Assembly (NCBI RefSeq): GCF_004209755.1
Contig: NZ_CP035913.1
Coordinates: 6,882,001 to 6,946,000 of the forward strand
DNA length: 64,000 nucleotides
Direction: 5' to 3'
Origin: Pseudoduganella lutea
GTDB taxonomy: Bacteria > Pseudomonadota > Gammaproteobacteria > Burkholderiales > Burkholderiaceae_D
The first letter of the stretch is position 1. Every line of letters begins with the position of its first letter. This document shows, piece after piece, positions 43,481-52,825 of this stretch. The position numbers and the translations under genes are program-made. Under the pieces are notes generated by a model. It worked only from the letters and a program-made list of their open reading frames with translations. It had not been told where the DNA came from and did no database searches.

Positions 43481-45715
43481 ATGCCCCCTACGAGCACTCC
43501 CATCGGCACCGTCCAGGACGAACTGGTCTTCCTGGACGAGCCGCCCCAGCAGCCGGCCGCGGCGCCACGCCGCGCATGGCGGGTGATGATCGTCGATGAC
43601 AATGCGGATGTGCATTCGACCACGACCTTTGCATTGGGTAACCTGGACATCCAGGGCCGCCCGCTCGAGTTCGTGCACGCCTACTCGGCTGCCGAAGCGC
43701 GCGACGTGCTGGCACGCGAGCCCGACATCGCCGTCATCCTGCTTGACGTGGTGATGGAACAGGATGATGCCGGCCTGCACCTCGTGCGCCACATCCGCGA
43801 GACGCTGAAACTGGCGGACGTGCGCATCATCCTGCGCACGGGGCAGCCCGGTTATGCGCCGGAGATCGACGCGATCCGCGATTTCGACATCAACGACTAC
43901 AAGACCAAGTCCGAACTCACCCGCATCAAGCTGTACACGACGGTGACGGCGGCGCTGCGTTCCTACGAACAGATCCGCCGCATCGACGACAGCCGCCGCG
44001 GCCTCAACCGCATCGTCGATGCCGGCACCGCGCTGATGGCGCTGCATGGCGTGCGCAACTTTGCCGCCGGCGTTCTCGCCCAGGGCGCGGCCCTGCTCGG
44101 CCAGCCGGCCAGCGGCCTGGTGTGCGTGCAGGATGAAAGAGGCATGACGCAGGTGGTGGCCGCCTGCGGCGCGTGGCAAGCCTGCGAGGGCCGCCAGCTC
44201 GGGCCGGAGACCGATCCGCCGCTGCCGCCCGCCGTGGCCAGCGCGCTGGCCGGGCGGCGCAACGAGTATGGCGACGGCGTGGTGGCCCTGCACCTGGCCG
44301 GCAAGGCTTGCCGCGTGTTCGTCGCGTTGCTCGAGGTGGCGCGGCAACCGGACGAGCTTGAACGCAGGCTGCTCGACGTGTTCGCCGCCAATGTCGCCGT
44401 CGGCCTCGACAATGTCGAACTGATGTGGCACCTGCACGAGGCGGCGTTCTACGACACGCTGTCGAAACTGCCGAACCGGACCCGCCTGATCGAAATTCTC
44501 GACAGCACGCTGGCCAGCGCGGCGCGCGACACCACCACGCTGTGCCTCGTCGACCTCGACCATTTCGCCGAAACGAACGACGCACTGGGCCATGCCTTCG
44601 GCGACGGCCTGCTGGCTGCCGTGGCGGCCCGGCTGCAGGACAGCCTGGGCCGCCATCTGACCGTGGCAAGGATCGGCGGCGACATCTTCTGCGTCCTCGG
44701 CGATGCTGCCCAGGTGCATCCGGGCGGCATCCTGCCGCTGTTCCAGCAGCCCTTCGAGATCGACGGGCAAACCGTGCAGGTATCGGCCACGCTCGGCCTG
44801 GTGCGCCTGGCCGAGCACGACGGCAGCGGCACCGATGCCCTGAAGGATGCGGACATCGCGCTCAAGCGCGCCAAGTCGCAGCAACGCGCTGGCCATTTCT
44901 ATTTCACCCGCAACATGGGCGTGGAAATCCGAGAACGGGTGCGCATGATGCATGCGCTGCGCACCGCGTTCAGCACGCATGAACTGTTCCTCGCCTACCA
45001 GCCGCAGATCGACCTGGCCACGCGCCGTGCCGTCGGCGCCGAGGCACTGCTGCGCTGGCGCACAGCGGACGGCAAGTTCGTGCCGCCGGACCGCTTCATT
45101 CCGATCGCCGAGTATTCGGGCCTGATCATCGATATCGGCGAATGGGTACTGCGCACGGCCTGCGTCGAGCTCGTCAACCTGCATGCCGCGGGGCACACCG
45201 ACTTCACGATGTCCGTCAATGTGTCCCAGGTGCAGTTCCGCCACCCGCAGTTCCTGCAGATGCTGCGCCAGGCGCTGGCCGACACGGGCGCCCCGCCCTG
45301 CCACGTCGAACTGGAGATCACGGAATCGATGGCGATGGAGGAGCCCGAAACTTTCATTGAAATGCTGGCGCAAGTCAAGGAAACCGGCGTGCAGATCGCC
45401 ATCGACGACTTCGGCACGGGCTTTTCATCGCTGTCCCACCTGCAGCGCCTGCAGGTCGACCGCCTGAAGATCGACCGCGCGTTCGTGACCGAGATCACCG
45501 GCGCCACGCGGGGCAGCAGCATTGCGGAAATGGTGATCCAGCTGGGCCGCAACCTCGGCCTGTCCGTCGTTGCCGAAGGCGTCGAGGACGAGCTGCAGGC
45601 CCGGGTGCTGCAACAGCTGGGCTGCCCGCTCGCGCAGGGCTTCCTGTTTGCCCGGCCGATGGCCGCCGACGACCTGTCCGGCTGGCTGGCCGGCGAGGCC
45701 CTGCAGCGGGCGTGA
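43481..45715 (+). CDS. Receiver-DUF3369-GGDEF-EAL cyclic-di-GMP phosphodiesterase-type protein
   Basis: The 744-residue response regulator has a receiver domain (about 34-150; acidic Asp39/40, phosphoacceptor Asp89 in VILLDVVM) and a DUF3369 sensor (about 165-310). A degenerate GGDEF domain (about 320-470) reads RIGGDIF and has no I-site. The EAL domain (about 480-735) keeps AEALLRW, SVNVSQVQF, LEITESM and IDDFGTGFSS. It is therefore predicted to degrade cyclic-di-GMP under control of a histidine kinase. No kinase gene is adjacent. The start MPPTSTPIGT lies in the divergent gap with aroC. Confidence 0.93.
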   Translation: MPPTSTPIGTVQDELVFLDEPPQQPAAAPRRAWRVMIVDDNADVHSTTTFALGNLDIQGRPLEFVHAYSAAEARDVLAREPDIAVILLDVVMEQDDAGLHLVRHIRETLKLADVRIILRTGQPGYAPEIDAIRDFDINDYKTKSELTRIKLYTTVTAALRSYEQIRRIDDSRRGLNRIVDAGTALMALHGVRNFAAGVLAQGAALLGQPASGLVCVQDERGMTQVVAACGAWQACEGRQLGPETDPPLPPAVASALAGRRNEYGDGVVALHLAGKACRVFVALLEVARQPDELERRLLDVFAANVAVGLDNVELMWHLHEAAFYDTLSKLPNRTRLIEILDSTLASAARDTTTLCLVDLDHFAETNDALGHAFGDGLLAAVAARLQDSLGRHLTVARIGGDIFCVLGDAAQVHPGGILPLFQQPFEIDGQTVQVSATLGLVRLAEHDGSGTDALKDADIALKRAKSQQRAGHFYFTRNMGVEIRERVRMMHALRTAFSTHELFLAYQPQIDLATRRAVGAEALLRWRTADGKFVPPDRFIPIAEYSGLIIDIGEWVLRTACVELVNLHAAGHTDFTMSVNVSQVQFRHPQFLQMLRQALADTGAPPCHVELEITESMAMEEPETFIEMLAQVKETGVQIAIDDFGTGFSSLSHLQRLQVDRLKIDRAFVTEITGATRGSSIAEMVIQLGRNLGLSVVAEGVEDELQARVLQQLGCPLAQGFLFARPMAADDLSGWLAGEALQRA

Positions 45716-45792
45716 CGGCCAGCGCAAGACGCCGTCCTGAAAATCTTCCCTATTTGATATTTAATCTAGCAGCAGGCCGATGTTGACTGAGG

Positions 45793-45812
45793 TCTGCTGC
45801 TGGCCGAACTCG
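45793..45812. repeat. Intergenic repeat, copy 1
   Basis: TCTGCTGCTGGCCGAACTCG matches copy 2 (46559) at 19 of 20 positions and copy 3 (47257) loosely. It is followed by two copies of GTGTACGACGG (45821-45831 and 45874-45884). It lies after the EAL gene and before the stop of the SUKH-like gene. Confidence 0.7.
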
Positions 45813-45932
45813 GCCGTAGAGTGTACGACGGTTTCCGACCCAAACCGGCCTGTCACAACCGGTTGATTGTCTAGTGTACGACGGCTTTCGCCTCAACGCG
45901 GACGTTTTCAGTGCCTGTGATCAAGCCAGCTA

Positions 45933-46529
45933 TTACTCATCAGTTTCCTGAGTGACGAGAAACCCCGCGTCTACGAGGCCAGGCAGTGTCTCTGCTCGTC
46001 GGAGTTCTGCGACCAATCCGAAATTGAACGATCGATTACCGGAGAAGATATTCATAAGATCGACGAGGCTCATCGCCTTGGCAAGGGGCGAAAGTTCGCG
46101 TAAGACTTTCAGTGCTTGCAGCGTGGGCTTGCCTTTGAATCTGACACTGAAGCGATAGCTGGAAGGACCCTCCTGTGAACCCGCTATCATGCACCCCTCG
46201 GCTACCCAAGTATTCAGGTCGGGCGCAATGACATCGAAGTCATCTGGATGCATTGATCCCTGGTCTACAAGATATACGGCACCAGGAGCCTTGCCAACTG
46301 CGATCACAATCGCTTGCCCGCCGCTGTCGTCTCCTATCGCGATGAAACCGGGACAATATTTTTTTGCCTCATTGGTTTCGTTTCTTTCGATGAGTTCATC
46401 GGAAGAATACAAACGAACTAGGTCGTTACAGAATTCGCCTCCGCGCATTCTTAGAAGGTCGAGATAATCGTCTGGAAGTTCCGCATCCGCCCATTTCATG
46501 AATGCGCAGACTGAAGCTGCCTTTGACAT
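45933..46529 (-). CDS. SMI1/KNR4 (SUKH) family protein, immunity-like
   Basis: The 198-residue protein starts at MSKAASVCAF, with AAAGGA upstream of the ATG. A longer frame to 46631 lacks a ribosome site. LPDDYLDLLRMRGGEF is the N-terminal SUKH motif. GFIAIGDDSGGQAIVIAV and GAVYLVDQGSM match the central strands that follow it in this superfamily. SUKH proteins are widespread immunity proteins against nuclease and deaminase toxins. No cognate toxin is next to it, so it is an orphan. Neighbouring repeats suggest an accessory patch. Confidence 0.78.
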   Translation of the reverse strand: MSKAASVCAFMKWADAELPDDYLDLLRMRGGEFCNDLVRLYSSDELIERNETNEAKKYCPGFIAIGDDSGGQAIVIAVGKAPGAVYLVDQGSMHPDDFDVIAPDLNTWVAEGCMIAGSQEGPSSYRFSVRFKGKPTLQALKVLRELSPLAKAMSLVDLMNIFSGNRSFNFGLVAELRRAETLPGLVDAGFLVTQETDE

Positions 46530-46556
46530 CAAAATCCTTTGTAAATATGGTTTCAG

Positions 46557-46660
46557 CGTCTGCTTCTGGCCGAACTCGTCCCTTCGCCGAAGCATAGCAG
46601 GTTGCCGAACCGGAAAGTCCCAGACTTTCACGACTGTCAGCTACCGCCCCGAAGCAGACG
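46557..46660. repeat. Intergenic repeat, copy 2, bounded by inverted ends
   Basis: CGTCTGCTTC (46557-46566) and its inverse GAAGCAGACG (46651-46660) bound a 104-base element between the SUKH-like gene and the zinc-ribbon gene. The left part (46559-46578) is the near copy of the 45793 repeat. It has the look of a small non-coding mobile repeat. Confidence 0.65.
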
Positions 46661-46683
46661 TCGCTGATTCATTAGGTAATCCT

Positions 46684-47205
46684 TTAGCTCCGCCGTGAGC
46701 AGGACAACGTTGCACGACAGAGCCACTCATCAAGCGTCCGCAGCAGGCGGGCTCTATTGTGCTTCACGACAGCTTGCTTTGGTATTCTGGCGAGAAAGTA
46801 GTGCAAATATCCGTTGGAAGCTGCTAGCTGTCGCTCCAGGACCCTGTCGCCAGCGACTCGGGCTCGCAAAGCCGTTAAGTATGTCGTGTTCCACGCCCAC
46901 ACGGTTCCGCCGTGAACCTCAACAGAAAAGTATGCGTCCTGGGGCCACTGGATAGCAGAAAAGCTATTACTACATACGGTGCAGGCTCCCTTGCCAAGTA
47001 CATTTCCTTCAATCGGTATTTGCAGCAGGCTGTAACCGCCGGACTGCTCGTCTTTAGCAAACGTCTCCCGTGGTGTTATATAGAACTCGCATCTGCTCCG
47101 ACATTTAGGGCAACGGACATCAGCAAGCGATGGGAGTGGATAAAGGCGGTACCGATGATCTAACGGCGTTCTAAAGCGGTGCTGACTACGCCACACTGCG
47201 TACAT
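46684..47205 (-). CDS. Hypothetical protein with possible zinc ribbon
   Basis: The 173-residue product was not recognised. Two CxxC pairs (CPKC at about 32 and CTVC at about 75) could bind zinc. The sequence between them has an aromatic, strand-like pattern, followed by a basic helical C-terminus (RVLERQLAASNGYLHYFLAR). GGAG sits five bases before the ATG, which supports expression. It is flanked on both sides by the intergenic repeats, like the SUKH-like gene, and may belong to the same toxin-immunity remnant patch. Confidence 0.6.
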   Translation of the reverse strand: MYAVWRSQHRFRTPLDHRYRLYPLPSLADVRCPKCRSRCEFYITPRETFAKDEQSGGYSLLQIPIEGNVLGKGACTVCSNSFSAIQWPQDAYFSVEVHGGTVWAWNTTYLTALRARVAGDRVLERQLAASNGYLHYFLARIPKQAVVKHNRARLLRTLDEWLCRATLSCSRRS

Positions 47206-47256
47206 AAATTCTCCAAATAAGGTTCAGGACAGGTTTTACCTGCCGATCGCGCGACG

Positions 47257-47276
47257 TCCGCGTCTGGCCGAAATCT
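47257..47276. repeat. Intergenic repeat, copy 3 (diverged)
   Basis: TCCGCGTCTGGCCGAAATCT matches copies 1 and 2 at about 14 of 20 positions. It lies between the zinc-ribbon gene and the startless SUKH-like frame, so each orphan gene in this patch is bounded by a copy. Confidence 0.45.
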
Positions 47277-47372
47277 GCCTGTCACCTGAGGATAGCAGTT
47301 TGCCAGTGAGGAAAATCCGCAGATTGTCACGCAGGGCGGCATCCGACCTGAGCCGGACATTCCAAAGCCGAT

Positions 47373-47789
47373 TTAGTCTTCGATTTCTCTGATGCAGTCA
47401 GCTACCCACGCCGAGAAGTTTAGATAAGCGTCGTACTCGGCTGCTTTTATTACTCCACGCGCGAACGCACTGACCGCATGTGCATCGACCCATGCAACCG
47501 CGCCTGAGGCGGTGTCCAAGAAAACGGTTCCAGCATCGTTTCGATCATCCAGAACACAAAGTGATTGGGCAAACCTACCGCTTTTCGATACCGAAGCACC
47601 GCCGATGACATGAATCGCCGCCGCCGAACTGGAAAAGTGTTTGCTCCGGAAACAGTCATGACGTCCTCTTGCCCAGGATGAGTAGCACCCGATAGTAAGC
47701 GAGCTGCCGAAAGACCATCCGCAACCGGCCCTGCCGACGCGCCATGGAAAAGATACCCAGGCCGTCGCAGCGTAAAAGCTAAGGCGAGA
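47373..47789 (-). pseudogene. Startless SUKH-like immunity remnant
   Basis: An open frame of 138 codons ends at the TAA at 47373 and has no ATG, GTG or TTG at a usable place before the upstream stop. The C-terminal half (VLDDRNDAGTVFLDTASG, then FSAWVADCIREIED) resembles the end of SMI1/KNR4-type immunity proteins. The 116-codon ORF in the other frame of the same strand (47450-47800) is probably its shadow. Loss of the 5' part would explain the missing start. The assignment is tentative. Confidence 0.45.
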
Positions 47790-47798
47790 TCAGGCAAC

Positions 47799-47826
47799 AA
47801 AAAACGCTGCCGAGGCAGCGTTCTTG
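47799..47826 (-). terminator. Terminator of the CBS-domain gene
   Basis: AACGCTGCC (47803-47811) pairs with GGCAGCGTT (47814-47822), with a very short loop. On the minus strand the stem is followed by a T run (from the A tract at 47799-47804). It lies about 22 bases beyond the CBS gene stop. Confidence 0.85.
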
Positions 47827-47847
47827 TTGTCTACGCATTTAAACCGC

Positions 47848-48303
47848 TCAGCTCGTGGTCTCGTCCTGCTCGGCCGGCCAGTCGCGGATATAGGCCTTCA
47901 GCATGCGGTTCTCGAAGCTCTGCGCCTCCAGCACGGCACGCGCCACGTCGTAGAACGAGATCACGCCCAGCAGCGTCTTGGCGTTCATCACGGGCAGGTA
48001 GCGCGCGTGCTTTTCCAGCATGATGCGGCGCACTTCGTTGACTTCGGTATCCGGCGTGACCGTGATCGGGTGGTCGTCCATGTGCTTACGCACCGTTCCG
48101 CCACCCACGGAACCTTCGTTCGCATGCAGCGCCTTGAGCACTTCGCGGAAGGTCAGCATGCCCACCAGGTCGCCATACTCCATCACGACGAGCGAACCGA
48201 TGTCCTTCTCGGCCATCGTGGTCGCCGCGTCCACCAGCGGCTGGTCCGGTGTGATCGTGTAGAGAATGTTGCCCTTGACTTGGAGGATTTCTGAGACTTT
48301 CAT
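47848..48303 (-). CDS. Two-CBS-domain protein
   Basis: The 151-residue protein consists of a tandem CBS pair (ILYTITPDQPLVDAATTMAE, then HPITVTPDTEVNEVRRIMLE). Each has the G-LVV or YLPV strand and a terminal helix (LVGMLTFREVLKAL and LLGVISFYDVARAVLE). CBS pairs bind adenine nucleotides and act as energy sensors. With no fused enzyme, its partner is unknown. Confidence 0.92.
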   Translation of the reverse strand: MKVSEILQVKGNILYTITPDQPLVDAATTMAEKDIGSLVVMEYGDLVGMLTFREVLKALHANEGSVGGGTVRKHMDDHPITVTPDTEVNEVRRIMLEKHARYLPVMNAKTLLGVISFYDVARAVLEAQSFENRMLKAYIRDWPAEQDETTS

Positions 48304-48427
48304 GGTGGCCGTCCTGTCCGTGATTGGTGGTTTTTATCCTGTGCCTTCTGGCGCAATGTAGCGTATGCCCGGGAAAAAATCCAGCGCACGCGGGAATCGT
48401 CCTGGTATTTACTGCCGGAATGCCGCG

Positions 48428-50475
<2,048 letters not shown>

Positions 50476-50476
<1 letters not shown>

Positions 50477-50883
50477 TGTACGGCGCGCGCCAGCAGGTGC
50501 TGTGGTGGGGGGCGCTGGCCAGCGTGGCTGCGCTGATCGTCTGGTGCCTGTTGTGGGAGACGGTGCTGGCGCCGCTCAAGCCGGGCGGGTCCTGGTTGGC
50601 CTTGAAAGCCGTGCCGCTGCTGTTTCCGCTGATCGGGGTGCTCAAGCGCGACCTGTACACGCTGCAGTGGTCGTCGATGATGATCCTGGCCTACCTGGCC
50701 GAAGGCGTGGTGCGCGGCTACAGCGACACCGTCATGCCCTGGCTCGGCTGGGGCGAGGCGGCGCTCGTGTTCGTGTTCTTCTGCTGCGCGCTGCTCTACG
50801 TGCACCCGTACAAGCGCGCCGCGAAGAAGGCCGCGCAGGAATTGCTGGACAAGGTCGCCCGCAGCCGCAACGGCCACAAGTAA
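50476..50883 (+). CDS. DUF2069 membrane protein
   Basis: The 135-residue protein has four membrane helices (VLWWGALASVAALIVWCLLW, GSWLALKAVPLLFPLIGVL, QWSSMMILAYLAEGVVRGYS, EAALVFVFFCCALLYVHPYK) and a basic C-terminus. DUF2069 genes commonly follow wrbA in betaproteobacteria. The start overlaps the wrbA stop (TAATG), so translation is coupled. Function is unknown. Confidence 0.93.
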
Positions 50884-50886
50884 GTG

Positions 50887-50940
50887 ATGGATACAAGCAA
50901 GCCCATGGATACAAGCAAGCCCATGGATACAAGCAAGCCC
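50887..50940. repeat. Three exact 18-bp tandem units
   Basis: ATGGATACAAGCAAGCCC occurs three times in exact tandem (50887-50904, 50905-50922, 50923-50940), followed by two diverged partial units to about 50977. The array sits in the gap between the DUF2069 gene and the FAD oxidase gene. The copy number may vary between strains. Confidence 0.95.
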
Positions 50941-50988
50941 ATGGCCTCAAGCATGCCAATGGCCCCAAGCAGGCATCATCGGCCATGA
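50887..50988 (+). CDS. Repeat-coded mini-ORF (33 residues) coupled to the FAD oxidase gene
   Basis: A short frame begins four bases after the DUF2069 stop and encodes MDTSKP three times, then degenerate units (MASSMPMAPSRHHRP). Its TGA overlaps the ATG of the next gene (ATGA). The DNA is an 18-bp tandem repeat. It could be a leader peptide, a coupling device or a chance frame in repeat DNA. There is no strong ribosome site. Confidence 0.35.
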   Translation: MDTSKPMDTSKPMDTSKPMASSMPMAPSRHHRP

Positions 50989-52403
50989 CGGCTTTCCTCG
51001 ACCGGTGCCGCGCCATCGTCGGCGCCGCACGCATGCCCGATAACGTGCTCGATGCGCCGGCCGCCATGGCACCCTACCTGCGCGACTGGCGCGGCCGCTT
51101 TACCGGCAGCGCCCGTGCCGTGCTGCGGCCCGGTTCCGTCGACGAAGTGGCGCAGCTGGTGCGCCTGTGCGCGCAGGAGCGGGTGCCGATCGTGCCGCAG
51201 GGCGGCAACACGGGCCTCGTGCTGGGCAGCGTGCCCGATGCCAGCGGCGACGCCGTCGTGCTGTCGGTGGCGCGGCTGAACCGCATCCGCGCGCTCGATC
51301 CCGTGAACCGCACCGTCACCGTCGATGCGGGCGCCATCCTCCAGCACGTGCAGGAAGCCGCCGCGGCCGCAGGCTGCCTGTTCCCGCTGTCGCTGGCCGC
51401 CGAAGGCAGCTGCACGATCGGTGGCAACCTGGCCACCAACGCGGGCGGCACGGGCGTGCTGCGCTACGGGAACACACGCGAACTGTGCCTCGGCCTCGAA
51501 GTCGTCACGCCGCAGGGCGAGATCTGGTCCGGCCTGCGCGGCCTGCGCAAGGACAATACCGGCTACGACCTGCGCGACCTCTACATCGGCGCCGAAGGCA
51601 CGCTCGGCATCATCACCGGTGCCGTCATGAAGCTGTACCCGGCGCCCAGGGCCTCGATCACCGCGCTGGCCGCGCTGGCGTCACCCGACCACGCGCTGCG
51701 CCTGCTGTCACTCATGCAGGACCGCGCCGGCGCCAGCCTGACCGGTTTTGAATTGATGTCGGCCTTCTGCCTCGGCCTGGTGGCGAAGCACTTTCCGCAA
51801 CTGCCGCGCCCTTTCGCGGCGACGTACCCCTACTACGCACTGCTGGAAATCTCGAGCAGCGAATCGGAAGCCCATGCCGTGGCCTTGCTGGAAGGCGCAA
51901 CGTCGGCCGCCTTCGATGCCGGCATCGTGCTCGACGCGGCCGTGGCCGCGTCGGTCGCCCAGTCGCGGGCGCTGTGGCAGCTGCGCGAGCACATCCCGCT
52001 GGCCCAGGCGGCCGATGGCAAGAACATCAAGCACGACATCTCGCTGCCCGTGTCCTCCATCGCCCGCTTCATCGCGCATACGGAGCCGTTGCTGCAGCAG
52101 GCATTCCCCGGCTTCCAGCTGGTGTGCTTCGGCCATCTGGGCGACGGCAACCTGCACTTCAATGTGGCGCCGCCGCCCGGCATCGGCAACGAAGCCTTCC
52201 TTGCCAACCAGGCAGCGGTCAACCGCGTGGTGCACGATGCCGTCGATGCCTTCGGCGGCTCGATCTCGGCCGAACACGGCATCGGCGCGCTCAAGCGCGA
52301 CGAGCTAGCCCGCTACAAGTCGCCCGTGGAACTGAACCTGATGCGGGCCATCAAGGCCGCGCTCGACCCGCTCGGCATCATGAACCCGGGGAAGATCCTG
52401 TGA
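50985..52403 (+). CDS. FAD-binding oxidoreductase (GlcD/D-2-hydroxyacid dehydrogenase type)
   Basis: The 472-residue flavoprotein has a PCMH-type FAD domain (VPIVPQGGNTGLVLGSVPDA, AAEGSCTIGGNLATNAGGTG, YGNTRELCLGLEVV) and an FAD-oxidase C-terminal domain (CFGHLGDGNLHFNV, SAEHGIGALKRDELARYK). It resembles D-2-hydroxyglutarate and D-lactate dehydrogenases. MTAFLDRCRA at 50985 is chosen. Longer frames include the tandem repeat. The next gene starts within its stop codon. The substrate is not determinable. Confidence 0.93.
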   Translation: MTAFLDRCRAIVGAARMPDNVLDAPAAMAPYLRDWRGRFTGSARAVLRPGSVDEVAQLVRLCAQERVPIVPQGGNTGLVLGSVPDASGDAVVLSVARLNRIRALDPVNRTVTVDAGAILQHVQEAAAAAGCLFPLSLAAEGSCTIGGNLATNAGGTGVLRYGNTRELCLGLEVVTPQGEIWSGLRGLRKDNTGYDLRDLYIGAEGTLGIITGAVMKLYPAPRASITALAALASPDHALRLLSLMQDRAGASLTGFELMSAFCLGLVAKHFPQLPRPFAATYPYYALLEISSSESEAHAVALLEGATSAAFDAGIVLDAAVAASVAQSRALWQLREHIPLAQAADGKNIKHDISLPVSSIARFIAHTEPLLQQAFPGFQLVCFGHLGDGNLHFNVAPPPGIGNEAFLANQAAVNRVVHDAVDAFGGSISAEHGIGALKRDELARYKSPVELNLMRAIKAALDPLGIMNPGKIL

Positions 52404-52825
52404 TCCGCGCCGCCGCCTTCATGGTGTTTCCCCTGCTGGCCGCCCTGCCCGCACAGGCGCAAATGTACAAGTGCACGCACGGCAACCAGACCTCGTACAG
52501 CGAAGCACCGTGCGAGCGTGGCGAACAAACCGTGCTGCCGGCCCCCGATGCCCCCGCCGGTCAACGCAAGCCCGCGGATTTGACACGCCTGCAGGCGGAA
52601 TCGGCGAAACTGCAACGCGAACGGCAGCATCGCGACGCGCAGCAGGACCGCGCCGATGCCCTGCACGACCGCCAGGCCGCGCGCCGCCGCGAACAGTGCG
52701 CGAAGCTGGAACTGGCGCATCGATGGGCCGAGGACGACGTGCGCCGCGCAACCCACGGCGCCGCCGAGGCGGCCCGGCTGAAAGCCCGGCGCGCGGCCGA
52801 ACGCCATGCGGTCCAGTGCAAGTGA
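52400..52825 (+). CDS. DUF4124 domain secreted protein
   Basis: The 141-residue protein has a GTG start at 52400, overlapping the FAD oxidase stop. A signal peptide (AAFMVFPLLAALPAQAQ) precedes a short DUF4124 motif (MYKCTHGNQTSYSEAPCERG) and a long charged helix rich in Arg, Ala and Gln (about 60-135), likely coiled coil. ATG at 52421 is an alternative start but would shorten the signal sequence. It is periplasmic by prediction. Function is unknown. Confidence 0.8.
   Translation: MIRAAAFMVFPLLAALPAQAQMYKCTHGNQTSYSEAPCERGEQTVLPAPDAPAGQRKPADLTRLQAESAKLQRERQHRDAQQDRADALHDRQAARRREQCAKLELAHRWAEDDVRRATHGAAEAARLKARRAAERHAVQCK

Noticed and set aside
47450..47800. 116-codon minus-strand ORF with ATG near the SUKH-like remnant
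   Set aside because: Its product has no recognisable pattern, while another frame on the same strand gives an immunity-like sequence. Probably a shadow of that remnant.
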